Assembly: GCA_019054805.1 (NCBI GenBank)
Contig: JAHQIY010000007.1
Coordinates: 5,833,501-5,897,500, forward strand
Origin: Brachionus manjavacas
Taxonomy: Eukaryota > Rotifera > Eurotatoria > Ploima > Brachionidae
Direction: 5' to 3'
DNA: 64,000 nucleotides
In this document: positions 10,814 through 21,849 of the stretch, piece by piece
Layout of the letters: every line of letters begins with the position of its first letter
Position numbering within the stretch: the stretch's first letter is position 1
Notes under the pieces: generated by a model
The model's database searches: none
What the model was told of the DNA's origin: nothing
The model's input: only the letters and a program-made list of their open reading frames with translations
Program-made: the position numbers and the translations under genes

Positions 10814-13443
10814 AAAATCGCTCGCCAACTTGGACCCAAAAGCGGCAAAGACGAACAGCAAAAATTTAATTAATAATATTAATAACAAAAAACTTCAACA
10901 AAACAACAACAATAAATTAAACTGCTTTTTTACTAACGCTACTTCACTCCAATCATCGAATAAAATTAATCAATTTAAATCTTTAGTATCATCTCTCAAC
11001 TTCCCGGACGTTATCTGCGTATGTGAAACTTGGTTCACTAACAATTCAACACATACATTAAATGGCTACCAAATCTTTTTCAGAAATCGAAAAGCTGACT
11101 TAGACGGCGGAGGCGGTGGCGTAGCAATTTATGTCAAACTTGGTCTCACAGCGCATGAAGTAGTAAACAAACGCTTGAATGATCTTAAAAGTGAAATGGT
11201 TTGGTGTGAAATAATAATTAACGAGAAAAAGGAATCAATCGTTTTCTCTACCACAAAGGTAAATATGATCTTTTTAACAAATCAATTAATGACATAAATT
11301 GGTATGAACTTAATGACGAGTTAAACGAAAACGAAATGTTTGAGTTATTTCTAGAAAAATACGACAAAGCCTCGAACAATTTTATTCAAAAGATTAAGGT
11401 CTCATCTGGCGTTACCCAAACCAAAGCTAAACCAAAATGGTTTAACTCAAATATCAAAAAATTAACAAGAAATAAATATCAACTTTGGATTAAATTAAGA
11501 GCTAATAACAAAAAAGATAAGAATTTAATCGAAGAGTACAATCGCGTCTCTAAAAGTGTCAAATCTCTAGTCAAAGATTCTATTGTTAATTACGAAAAAT
11601 CTTTAATAAGAAAAGCAAAAAAAAACCCAAAACTTCTTTACACATATATAAACGAGCAAAAAAAAATAAAGGATAGCATTCGTTCTCTTAGTGTTGATAA
11701 TAAATTCGTTGTTGAAGATGAGGAGATCGCCAACTGTTTAAGCGACTGCTTCTTTCAGGTGTTTACCAAGCACAACGACGACGTGGAGTTTCCTCATTTA
11801 TCAAATCGTGCAAATAATTTATGCTTAATAAAAGAAGAAACTTTTTCTCGCGAAAATATACTAAAAGAGCTTTTACGACTGGACGTTAATAAAACAATGG
11901 GTGCTGACGCTATTCATCCCTATGTTCTAAACAAGTGTGCTGAAAGCTGTTCACAAGTGTTGGCCCTGATCTTTGCTAAGTCTTTTAAAAATGGTAAGCT
12001 CCCTGAGAAATGGAAAGAAGCCGACTTAACACCGATCTTTAAATCAGGAAATCGAACCGATCCATCTAATTACAGACCAATTTCTCTGACTTCAGTACCA
12101 TGCAAAGTTATGGAGCGCCTAATCAAGTGAGAAATGGTTCTGCACCTCAGTAGAAATAAGTTAATCTCGCCTGAGCAACATGGCTTTGTGCAGACGAAAT
12201 CATGTGCAACCAACTTGTTAGAATCACTCGATATGCTCACTGAGACTTTAAATAAAGGGTTTGCGTTGATTCTTATTTACCTTGATTTTGCGAAAGCTTT
12301 TGATAAGGTATCACACAGAGCGCTAATCTACAAAGTTGAAAAGTATGGCTTTTGTGATCCACTATTAAGGTGGCTCAAGGATTTCTTAACTGGCAGGAAA
12401 AAAGAGTTGTAATAAATGGTTGCGCGTCAGTTTGGAAAGACGTTCTAAGTGGAGTGCCTCAAGGTTCAGTCCTGGGTCCACTACTTTTTGTACTCTTCAT
12501 AAATGACATGCCAGAAGTCATCAAAAATATATGTAAACTGTTTGCAGACGATAGTAAACTCATAACATGTATTAAAAACGAAGATGATCGAGCAACCGTC
12601 CAACAGGACCTAGACGCGCTATTCAAGTGGTCACAAGATTGGATGATGTGTTTTAACAACAACAAGTGTAAAGTGATGCACATCGGCAAAGGAAAAGGTC
12701 ACAACAAAGTAAACTTAAACTTAGATTTAGCATCATCTTTTCAACTAGAGGAGTCGAAAACTGGACAAAAAATCGCACTGAAAGAAACAAAAGTTGAAAG
12801 GGACCTTGGTGTGTATATCTCGAACGACCTGAAGTGGCATGAACAAGTAAAACACGCTACCGCGCAAGCCAACTCTGTTTTAGGCCAACTTAAGAGATCA
12901 ATACAGGTTTGGGACATTAAATCATTTAAAACTCTTTACACAGCATTTGTTAGACCTCACTTAGAATATTCGTCGTCTGCCTGGAACCCATACAGAAAAA
13001 AAGATATTAAGATGCTTGAATCAGTACAGAGAAGAGCCACAAAGCTTGTACCAACCCTAAAGCATCTATCATATGAGACAAGATTAGAAAGAGTCGGCCT
13101 GACAACATTGGAAACGCGTAGGGAACGTGGCGACGCAATCCAATACTTTAAAATAAATTCTGGACTAAATTCAGTCTGCTGGTACTATCCAAACAACCAA
13201 GTACACTCAATTAACGCTTTGGGTGCAGCAAGCAATGTAAGAGGAAACAATCGTCAGTCTCCAAAAATAAAAAGACAATTTACTCGGAATTGTAACCAGA
13301 GGGAATATTTTTTTATAAATAGAGCAGTGCCAATCTGGAATTCACTGCCAAGCGAGGTACAGTTATCAAAAACAGTCAACGAGTTCAAAAACAAATACGA
13401 CGAATTTAAAAACAGCCAGCGGACGATGAGATTCAACATCTAG
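10773..13443 (+). pseudogene. LINE ORF2 (endonuclease-reverse transcriptase), broken
   Basis: Reading starts at an ATG at 10773. The endonuclease begins normally (CFFTNATSLQSSNKINQF, then PDVICVCETW) but stops after GGGGGVAIYV..MVWCEI. About 11255 the frame jumps to the EN-RT linker (GKYDLFNKSINDINWYEL), so the rear half of the endonuclease is deleted. The RT then has SNYRPISLTSVPCKVMERL, YLDFAKAFDKVSH, GVPQGSVLGPLLF and the catalytic FADDSK, followed by a thumb region and PHLEYSSSAW..LESVQRRATKL. Other lesions are an in-frame TGA at 12128-12130 and a frame shift in an A run near 12400. The enzyme would nick target DNA and copy element RNA; this copy cannot encode an intact one. Confidence 0.9.
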
Positions 13444-13795
13444 GAAAAAGCGTTATTAACTTTAATATTTTAGACTATTATTAGCATTAGTATTTATTAC
13501 ATAAATTTTCTAGACAATCGTTAATGCTTATTTATATTACTCTTACTTCTTTTAAACTATTAGTTAATTTAGTATTTTCAATTTCTTTTTTCTTACGATA
13601 TGCTTAGCTATTATTTTAAAGTAAAAATCATTACTACTCATCTTAACCCACTGTAAATTTTTGAGTAGGTCGAAAGCCGACTCAAAAGCTGCCATAGTGT
13701 GAATTCTACTGTTTTCACGCTCCGCAGGCCTGGGCAACTTGGTCTGTTGCAGCTTATTATATTATTATTATTATTATTATTTTATTAAAATTCGT

Positions 13796-15078
13796 AATTT
13801 TTCAAAATTTTTGGCTAATTGCTTATAAAAAGTCATCAATTAATTACCATTAAAAATTTACTATTAATAACCATGTTTTAAATCTTGAGATAATATCTAT
13901 ACTTAAAAATTTTAAATAGAATAATTTTCTTAATTGAATATTTAATTTCACTAATTATCTTATAGATTAAATTTGATTAAAAAAAATTGATATTTGATGC
14001 TAAGTTGTATGCTTCTTAAATTTTGTGGCAAATCTATCTATTTTTGAACTTAAAAGTCAAGCCTGGACTAAAAATTTAAATTTTATTTTTATTTAATTTT
14101 TTTTTATTATTTATCTTTTTCAAAATTCGTGTATTGAATGAAACCCAAATCTCCAGTTTTACAGTGTAAGTCAGACTTTGACCTTTACTTTTGATCAACT
14201 CTGAATTTTTCCATGACTATTTTTTAGTGCTGCAGCATTTTTTTCATCAATTTGTGGTATTTGGGAGCCATAATTCGTAAGAATGCTTTGAGAAACATCA
14301 CTCTTATCTTTTCATATATTGCCAACTAGCTACCAATAGATGTCATCTTGGAAATGCTTTGTTGAAAACTTAAAATAAAATTTTTTCTTTAAATCATTTG
14401 GTATTTGAGTGATGTAAAGATAAGGCTAATGAAAATTAACTGAAACGAAATTGATTAGGATTTTATTCTCTATTAAGATGAACTATTTAAAACTATTTTA
14501 TGATTTCTTATCATATCTTAGACACATTTCTAAGTTAGATTAGTTTTATTTTTTTCCTCAAAAAAACTTTTGAATAATCAAATAGAAAATAACCTAATAT
14601 TTTCTTTAATGGGCAACTAGCAACCAAATCCAATTCTGAATTGGAATTCTGAATTTAAAAAAAATTTATTAAAATATTTAAAGTTATTTTTGTGTTTAAA
14701 ATTAAAATTCGTGGTTTTGGCGTACTTTTAAAAATTTTTGCATAATTTTTAAAGATAGACTACCCACTCAAAAAAATAATATAGAAAGGAACAGGGTCTA
14801 AGTTAAAAACAAACCTTCATCTAGGGGTTTTCATAAAAAGTTTTAAATACGGCCTTCAAATTTTCATTTTCTAAAATTGAAAAGACATTCTCTTTAAAAA
14901 AAAATTAATAAATTGTGGCTTAAAAAGCTAAATAAAATTAATCAAAAATCTACATATCGAAAGTTGTAATAAAATTCTCATACAGTTTTGTGAGAATGTC
15001 ATTTGGAAAATTTTTAAGCTCATAGATATTTAAAAAAAGAAACTCACTTGAAATGTTTTAAAATTATTGAATTTTAAA
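13796..15078. other. Intergenic AT-rich DNA with one MITE-like end
   Basis: There is no supported gene. The one recognisable item is a copy of the hAT-like right end (CTTTTGATCAACTCTG) finishing at 14203, with a related interior (GTCAGACTTTGACC) before it; its left partner, expected near 14040, is not clear. The last few hundred bases should contain the promoter of the secreted-protein gene at 15079. Confidence 0.35.
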
Positions 15079-15781
15079 ATGAAATTTTTAGCTCTATTCT
15101 TTTTGATCTCTGTAGCTGTGTGCGAAAATCCATTCGGAGTAAGAGATCTAGTCATTTAATTTAATTAAGGTTTAATTTTTTGGTAACAGTTCACTGAAGA
15201 GCAACTCAAAACATTGGCCGATTTAGACTTTCAAAAGCTTCCAACTAGTCTTCAAAACAAAGCTGGCGAAAACAGTCATTGGTGTTGTACAAATGACCAG
15301 CCAGTTCAGCTTGTTCAAAGAACCAAAGTTGTTTCTGATATCCACACAGTCGCCACCAAAATCAAGACCGGATACACTTCATGCGGCTTTGGAGGTTTGT
15401 CAAGGTGCTCAATTTATTCAACTAGATACAAGTATTTCGATCATTAATTTTTTTGTAGGAATTTAATAAATTTATGTTTATAGACAAGTCGCTGTTTACC
15501 GAATAGAAACTTATGAAGTACCTGATGAGCAAGCTTGCGCAGGTATTTTATCCAAACTCATCTAAAAATATTCAACTTTTTGACACTTTTTAAGATCATC
15601 ATGTAAAATGCTGCAAAGATTATTTGTTGGTTGCTGGCAACTGTTTCAGTAATTAATTTAACTTTTTTGTTTCATAAGTCTAAATCATCTTACTTTTATA
15701 CTTTTAGCTTTGGAGGCTATTTCATCGAACATGGACCTGATTGCAGAATTGGTTAATTTGGGCTTGATCAGTGGAAAATGA
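15079..15781 (+). CDS. Small secreted cysteine-rich protein with EMI-like domain
   Basis: Five exons, 15079-15138, 15190-15431, 15484-15542, 15595-15648 and 15708-15781, with GT-AG introns of 51, 52, 52 and 59 nt and matching phases; 162 aa. Residues 1-15 are a signal peptide (MKFLALFFLISVAVC). The core has WCC at 51-53, TSCGFGG (Cys 85), RCSIYSTRYK (Cys 93), Cys 119, KCCKDY (126-127) and Cys 137. A W-C start, an RC.Y..RY core and a late CC.[GD]Y are the hallmarks of EMI domains, found in extracellular matrix and adhesion proteins. The tail after Cys 137 is an amphipathic helix (NMDLIAELVNLGLISG). AATAAA at 15809 would serve as poly(A) signal. The gene is well supported by its exon structure; the EMI assignment comes from the cysteine pattern only. 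Confidence 0.8.
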
Positions 15782-15814
15782 ATATTTTAATTTCTTTTTA
15801 ATTTTAAAAATAAA

Positions 15815-16790
15815 AACTAATTAACGAAAAAATTCAATTACTAAAATAAATGTGTTAAAATTAGAGTTCTAGTTTAAATTCAAATAATTTTATTTAAGAA
15901 ACTGTTTGTAAATTTATGGTTTAATCAATTGAATATGTTAGCATGAAGGCCAGAATTGTCATGCAAAAATTTGATTTTTTTGGTATAATTTTTTTTATTG
16001 GTAAAGAGCTCCAAATTATAAACTTTAGTCAAATACATAAATTTCGATTCTTTCAATTTCGATTTTAAATTAAAGCTGTTAAATTTCTTTACAATTCTTG
16101 GGGAAAATTTTGTTCATAAATTTAAGTTGAGTTAAAAGTTAAAAAGTATTATAAATTTGAATGCTTGGGACTGAATAATTATTTTTGCACTTAATACAAA
16201 AAATTTAACAATGAAGTTAAATTAAGCAATTAAATCATAAATTTGTAAAAAATTATTTTTTTTTGTGATGATTTTTGGGACGAAATATGAATTAAATGAA
16301 AAAGGGTATTTTATATCTAATTTTCACAAATAAAATCGGTCTTTTTAAAAAAAATTTTTTTGGATTAGGCTGTCAAAGCTTTTTAAATTTCTGACCAAGT
16401 TGTCATGTATTTTGACAGAAAAATCGAAAAATAATAATTATTATTATTTAACAATAATAAAAATATTTACAGGCTAATTTAATTTATAATTTGAAACAAC
16501 AATTGAAAGAAGTTAATTTATCAAATAATTTTTTTCATCTGTTTTTCATAAATTGTAAAATTTAACAATATTGGGGCTTAAATACAAAACAAAAAATGGA
16601 ACTTAAATACCGCGTAATATAATTAATACCCATTTTTTTATTAAAAAATACCATAAATTTAATAATACATCCATATATCAAATAAAAAATATTTGTTTTA
16701 ATGATCTTATAATAAATTGATAAAAATATTATCAATTTTACTGATTTAGTACTTAATTGATTAATAGCTCAATTGGCTTGGATTTGCCGA
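15815..16790. other. Intergenic AT-rich DNA
   Basis: About 1 kb with no open frame, inverted repeat or RNA gene that I can support; A/T runs and short ATT/TAA stutters only. Confidence 0.35.
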
Positions 16791-16794
16791 TACA

Positions 16795-17038
16795 TAACAA
16801 CAAAAAAGAGGTGCTCCTGCTAAAACTCAAAAAGTCTTCAAATTCAACCGTCTGATCTAAGAGAACCAGAAGAAAATTTGATATTCGACGTTGATGAATC
16901 AGTTCCAGGACCAAGTAGCAAGCGACAAAAAAACTACTGAAAGTGTGAGTAAAATGTGCGAAACGTGTGCCAAGCCTTTACAAAAAAAATTATATTATTT
17001 TTGTCCAAAAAATAAATGCAAACAAAAAAAAAAGTAAC
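16795..17038 (+). pseudogene. Transposase-like C-terminal relic with Cys motif
   Basis: Plus-strand pieces read KKRGAPAKTQKVFKF, then, in another frame, an acidic DVDESVPGPSSKRQKN, then MCETCAKPLQKKLYYFCPKN ending in poly-Lys and a stop. A basic lead, an acidic/Ser linker and a closing C..C..C..C zinc-like motif resemble transposase termini (piggyBac-type proteins end this way), but frames are broken and the family is uncertain. Confidence 0.3.
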
Positions 17039-17280
17039 TAGTTAAAAAAAATTTTGATTAATTTTTTGTTCTTTTTGGTATATTTTTTTTTTATTTGATA
17101 TATTTTTATTAAATTTGGTAATAAATATATTTTTTTGTGGTTTATCTATTAAAAATATTATGCAATATACTATTTTATTATGATTTAATAAATTTATGGT
17201 AATTTTTATTAAAACAATGATATTTTTTATTAAATAAATGATATGCAACTGTTAACATCCCTTAAATACTTATACATTAA

Positions 17281-17790
17281 GTAATCTCTGCAAATCATTA
17301 ATAGGTTCAATTTTAGACTATTCATTTACTTTCAGAATCAAACATAAAAAGAATCCAGGCTATTCAAAACTCAGCAGTTCGATTCATACTTAAACTAAAA
17401 TATGATACACCTTCCCACAAACTACATCATTTGAAAAACCTAAACTGTTAAAAATCTATAATAGACTTTTTGAGTTGTGCGAGAGATATGTTGGAGTGGG
17501 ACTGAGCCATTCTGTTCCGCTAGTAACCAGACTGGTAGAGGAGTGCACGAAGGGTTTTGAATCAAAATTCATTGAATGCCCGACTCCACTGTGTAATTGC
17601 TACCTAATTATTTCTTCTCATCTTCCTGAAATCTCAACTTTGTAAACATGTTTCACGTGGAAGTTTATTTTTCAATTTATCCATTTTTAATTTGATTTAA
17701 TTTTAACCTACTTAATTTAACTGTAAATTTTTGGATGCATTTTAACCCGTCATTATAATAATTAAATTGTCATATGAAAATAAATAAATT
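17281..17790 (+). mobile_element. LINE fragment, second family (3' end)
   Basis: The plus strand encodes remnants of a LINE C-terminus: [19 protein letters not shown] and, further on, the stretch ending near NCYLIISSHLPEIST. The same sequence recurs at 23640-24030 with similar decay. Several frame breaks. The 3' end runs to about 17790 in an AAATAAAT-type tail. It is a 5'-truncated insertion. Confidence 0.7.
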
Positions 17791-17955
17791 AAATTAAAGA
17801 TTTAAATTTTTCAAAAGTTAACTTATAAATTTTAATTTTAACTACTAGTTCTCAAATCTAAAACATGCCCGAATCCCTAAACCAAGGCTCTGTCCGGGAC
17901 CCCGTTTAATTTTTAATTTATTAAACCAATTTTTATTTTATATGACTATTTTAGA

Positions 17956-18725
17956 GGTCTTCTTGGATTTTACCAAAGCGTTTGACAAAGTGTGTCACGA
18001 GTCTCTGTGTAATAAAGTGGCTGCTTACGGTTTTGAGGATCGCATGGTGAAATGGAATAGAGACTTCTTATCAGGCCGTTAGCAGCGAGTAGCAATATAT
18101 GGCGGACTGTAGAAATGTAGTGGAGTCCCTCAGGAAAGTGTTCTAGGCCCATTGCTGTCCGCTATTTAAATCAATGACATGCCTGATATAGTAAACCACG
18201 TGATCAAGCTATTCGCGGATGACAGTAAGCTTATTACAACAATCCGTGATGTTAACGACCTGACACTGCTTTAACGGGACCTTGATGCACTCAGTGGTTC
18301 AAAACTTGGCAGATGCTGTTCAACACCGAAAAAATGTAAAGTATTGGAATTCATCAGATCCGGCCAGACCAAGTACTCGGACAAAGGCTTCTGCATGAGT
18401 GTGACGAGGTCACTATTAAATTAAACTAGTATTGAAAAAGATCTGGAATCACCTTCGATTGCAATCTCAAGTTCTCCAGTCATATTAACTAATAAAGCCA
18501 TTTCCATTCTTGGACAGCTGAGAAGAACGTTCAAATTCTGGACTAACACAACTTTCATAACGCTATACTGCGCATATGTCAAGCCCCACTTGAACTATGA
18601 AGCAGTTGTCTGCTCCCCCTACACTGCCAAGGTCAGCAACATTCTTGAGAAAGTTCAAAGACGAGCAACCAAACTCGTTCTGAGAATCCGTAATTTTAGC
18701 TACAGCGATCGCCTTTCCATCATAG
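17956..18725 (+). pseudogene. LINE RT relic (family of the 10.3 kb element)
   Basis: The plus strand reads FLDFTKAFDKVCHESL, GVPQ-like residues with SVLGPLL, and FADDSKLITT, the RT catalytic core, then a thumb region with VKPHLNYEAVVCSPY and LEKVQRRATKLVLRIR. Stops and shifts are scattered through it, so it is dead. It is cut at about 18725 by the MITE that follows. It is clearly related to ORF2 at 12.2-13.1 kb. Confidence 0.85.
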
Positions 18726-19093
18726 AAGAGTTTTTTGAAAGTCACAAGTCTCAAGCCAAGTCAAAGTCCGGCCTTTTTTTTTCAAAAGTCTGAATTAGGA
18801 CTTTTATTTTATTTTTTTTACGATGAATATAATAACTTGCAAAAATTCCTTAAGTATTTAAAAGCAATAAATTGCCTTAATCTTGATGACTCGACGTTCC
18901 GAAATTCCAAAGTCAATTTTTTCTCCGATTTTAAAAATAATTCAAATAAATCTATGGAAGCCAAGCGATTGTTGGATTTCTTTTTTAAAAAAATAAAAGT
19001 CTTTGACCTGGACTTTTTAAAATAAAAAATTAAAAAGACTTGGACTTTTTTTTTATCACTTGGACTCTAATTTGAAACTTTTAAACAACTCTG
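18726..19093. mobile_element. MITE inserted in LINE relic
   Basis: The left end (AGAGTTTTTTGAAAGTC) and the reverse complement of the right end (CAGAGTTGTTTAAAAGTTTC) are alike, and both inner flanks carry AAGTCCAAGTC/CAAGTCAAAGTCC stretches. The right terminus matches the hAT-like ends at 6917 and 14203. The open frame through the interior (18735-19025) is A/T-driven and not a gene. Confidence 0.5.
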
Positions 19094-19684
19094 AATAATA
19101 GTTTTCAAGATTATTATTTATTATTTCATGTATTCATGAAATAAAAATCTTGCCAGTTATCGACATTATAAAATTAACGTTTCAAAATATAAATTTCAAG
19201 GATATACGGTAGTTATATTAGATTTCCAGATAAATTCATTTTATCGAGATTATAATAGTATTATTGTAGTTATTGTCATTTTTGTAATTTTTTAACGTTG
19301 TGGTATGGTTTGGTTCCGGTTTTCATAAAAGTCAGCTAAAAATAATAATCACAAATAAATTTTTTTAATCTTCAGCTAGATTAAAAAATGGGATAAATTT
19401 AATATGTTTTCTAAATTTGAGAAAGTATCTTCTTATTAATTAGAACAAAAGTTCTAGGAAAAAATGTAGAATTTATTTTTTAATTTAAATAGTTTTTTTT
19501 CTAATTTGAATAAATTTTTTTTGTTTTATTAATAATTAATTTAATTTTTCAAAATGTGAAACATATAAGTTAAAATAGATTGAAATGTTGTCATTTTTAA
19601 TAATCAAAATAATAGTCCTATAAATAAGATTATCCTCCCTCTATTAAAATTATTTAACTAAATACAAACAAAAAATCATAGAAA

Positions 19685-20140
19685 ATGGAAGCATTTGAAA
19701 AACTTAAAGTTGTAGAGTTGAAAGAAAAACTCAAACAACTTTCTCTCAGCACCACTGGCCTGAATGCAGACCTTGTAGAGCGCTTCAAGCAGTACTACAG
19801 CCTAAGCAACAACGACGCGCAAAGGGTTGCCTGCTGACTACTTGGCCCGACTTCGACTCGTTCAAAAAGACTATGTCCTCTCTATGGCACCTTGACATAA
19901 TCAAAACAAGGAAGCATGGATAAAAGATAGTTGCAAATGTGGCGATTTCTAAAAGAATTACAGCTGCAAGCATCTTATTTTCATTGCAATCAGCTACAAA
20001 TAAGTCGATGTTCCGCAAAAAGCTATTGCAGTAAAGCTTTGAAATCTGCCGAAAAGAGGACATACCGTCACTGTTTCACTTGCTCTGGAAACAAACCCAG
20101 CAGTTTCAAAACTTTCAAAAAGAAAAGCTCCCAGTCTAAA
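19685..20140 (+). pseudogene. SAP-domain and SWIM zinc-finger relic
   Basis: ATG at 19685 opens a 50-codon frame: LKVVELKEKLKQLSLSTTGL, then ADLVERF, a textbook SAP motif (DNA-binding helix pair), closed by TGA at 19835-19837. Downstream, in another frame with two stops, come WPDFDSFKKTMSSLWHLD, then a SWIM finger: DSCKCGDF, stop, KNYSCKHLIFIAISYK (C-x-C ... C-x-H), then VPQKAI and RGHTVTVSLALE. The order SAP, linker, SWIM, Pro/Ala and Arg-Gly tail suggests one ancestral protein with its middle deleted, most likely transposon-derived. It ends about 150 bp before the Mutator-like element, which also encodes a SWIM finger. Confidence 0.6.
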
Positions 20141-20291
20141 AAAAAATTTAAATTTCTTTTTTTGTTTTAAAATATTTACATCAAATAAATTTCAATAGAT
20201 TTAATTTATTTGTTTTTTAAGGATAAAAATTTGTTGTTTGTAAACAAAATAAATCAAAATTTAGGGTCAATTTTAATGGGATTGTTGTTTT

Positions 20292-20417
20292 AGCATACCG
20301 CTAAAACTTTTTAACATACTAGCAAAACTTTTCAGCATACCCATTTTTCATCCCAGCATACTTGCATTATTAACATACCAATTACCTTAATATCATACTA
20401 AAATCTGATTAACATAC
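20292..20417. repeat. Left TIR with seven CATAC repeats
   Basis: The heptamer A[AGT]CATAC starts at 20292, 20313, 20334, 20355, 20372, 20392 and 20410, i.e. spaced 21, 21, 21, 17, 20 and 18 bp. The mirror motif GTATG/GTGTG occurs at 21608, 21645, 21681, 21702 and 21723 in the right arm, again 21 bp apart at the outer end. Two helical turns of spacing suggests an array of transposase binding sites. Confidence 0.6.
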
Positions 20418-20612
20418 TTATAGTAAAAATAAAAAATTGAAAAAAATTTCTTTTTAAATTGCAAATTTTATTATTTTAAATGGAGTCCAGAAGACTACGG
20501 CAAAAAAACCGTAATAAATTATAAAACTAATCGTTCGTATAAAAAACGTAAACTAATACAGAACTATTCAAATGATTCGCTGAACGACGTAGACGACGAA
20601 TTTGAAAGTTTA

Positions 20613-21513
20613 ATGCCAAATCCAAAAAAAAAAAGCTCTATCAAAATTAAAAAAATAAAACCAAATAAAACTTGTGTACAATTTGACGATTCAGCGTCCT
20701 CAGATGAATTCTCGTCCGTTGAACCGTCAAGTAAATCTGTTTCTACTAAATCTTTATCTCAAATTTTGAGAGAAGAAAAAATAAAAAAAAAAGTTAGAAT
20801 ATGAGCTTTTGCAAACTTTTGAAACCGAAAAAGAATTCAACGAGTTTATCACTGGTCATTATTTGCATACAAAAATAACAAACAAATACTCAGATGACTT
20901 AAAGGTTAAAATTAAGAGATACATTCGCGACATACATTTTTCAATCAATGAAGAGGAGTACAATTCAAGGGTTAGGGCGTTTAAATTGTTTACTGAAAAC
21001 AATTGTAATGATTTTTATACTTATTTTAATGACGTTTGGTTGAAGGGGAGATTTTGTGATTGGCAGGTATTCAAGAGACCAATTGGTTATGCTTGCACAA
21101 ATTCTCCCATCGAATCTTTTAATTCTTCAATTATAAGAACCTTCACTCTGCGAAAGAAATTGAGTTTTTACAATTTTATCGGTGTTTTGTTGAAAATGGC
21201 TCGTTATTATTCAAAAAATCTTCCCGACTTTGCAATCGAATCATCTCCAGATAGCAAGTGCAAACAATTCGCCAAAAAGTATTCGAAATGGGAATTTTTT
21301 GAGCAAGAAAATAAATATTCCTTCCTTTTCAAAGGCAGAGACGAGATAAAAATTGATCTTAAAGCTCCGTATTGCAATTGTAAATATTTTTTTAAATTTA
21401 AAATGTGTGGTCATTTGTTGGCAATAAGATACTTAGAAGAGTCTAATGATTTCGTGAACAAACCCAAGCGTGGCGGTCAAAAAAAAGCAGCGAGTGCATT
21501 GATTAAAAATTGA
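20613..21513 (+). pseudogene. MULE transposase C-terminal region with SWIM finger
   Basis: Two frames, 20613-20804 and 20809-21513, belong together: the first ends in a run of A at about 20782-20792, where a single-base slip restores the reading ..KLEYELLQTFETEKEF. The N-terminal piece is basic then Ser/Asp-rich (QFDDSASSDEFSSVEPSSK). The second has FNDVWLKGRFCDWQVFKRP, then GYACTNSPIESFNSSIIRTF, the TN.P.E.FN motif at the end of MULE transposase domains, and closes with APYCNCKYFFKFKMCGHLLA, a SWIM zinc finger (C-x-C-x(7)-C-x-H). The DDE catalytic core upstream is absent. The sense frame also extends upstream of 20613 to about 20470 without a Met. It would bind element ends if made; it cannot be an active transposase. 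Confidence 0.7.
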
Positions 21514-21849
21514 TTTTTTTTAATTATTTACTTTATTGACTTGAATTTAATCCTTTTTTAATAAAAAACTAGATTTATTTAATAAATTTTTTTATTTCAA
21601 AAATTAGTATGTTAAACAGATTTTTAATTGTTTCAAAAAATTAGGTATGTTTTTCAGCAAAAAATGTGCTAATAAGTATAGTGTGCTGGGATGAAATTCG
21701 GGTATGTTGAAAAGTTTTGATAGTATGTTGGTCAAGGAGACCAATTTTGAATTCATAATTTTAAATTTGAATCAAAATATGAAAAGTTTTTTTGCAAAAA
21801 ATGTTCTAATTTAAATTGTAATATTTTGTTGTTTTTTATTTGAATCATA

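Larger units (their letters stand above)
10285..13795 (+). mobile_element. Non-LTR retrotransposon (LINE), near full length
   Basis: Order: ORF1 C-terminal part (10295-10813), ORF2 with apurinic endonuclease start, linker and reverse transcriptase (10773-13443), a 3' UTR with three consecutive hairpins (13661-13685, 13696-13721, 13734-13750) and a TTA/ATT trinucleotide tail (about 13756-13792). Trinucleotide tails and this RT style occur in I/Jockey-type LINEs; the exact clade was not determined. ORF2 carries one deletion, one in-frame stop and one homopolymer frameshift, so this copy is recent but inactive. 5'-truncated relatives lie at 17956-18725, 30985-31560 and 36900-38100. No target duplication was identified. 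Confidence 0.9.
20292..21730 (+). mobile_element. Mutator-like DNA transposon, internally deleted
   Basis: The termini are inverted: from 20312, TAACATACTAGCAAAACTTT then TCAGCATACCC and TCATCCCAGCATAC. The reverse complement of the right end (from about 21730) is CAACATACTATCAAAACTTT, then TCAACATACCC and TCATCCCAGCACAC. Arms are about 70-130 bp. Between them is a frame for the C-terminal part of a MULE-type transposase with a SWIM finger (20809-21513). The element is 1.4 kb, far shorter than autonomous MULEs, so most of the catalytic domain is missing. No clean 9-bp target duplication was found; CAATTTT occurs just outside both ends. Confidence 0.75.

Noticed and set aside
18735..19025. 96-codon frame
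   Set aside because: Lies inside a MITE; Lys/Phe/Asn-rich from A/T runs, with no homology pattern.
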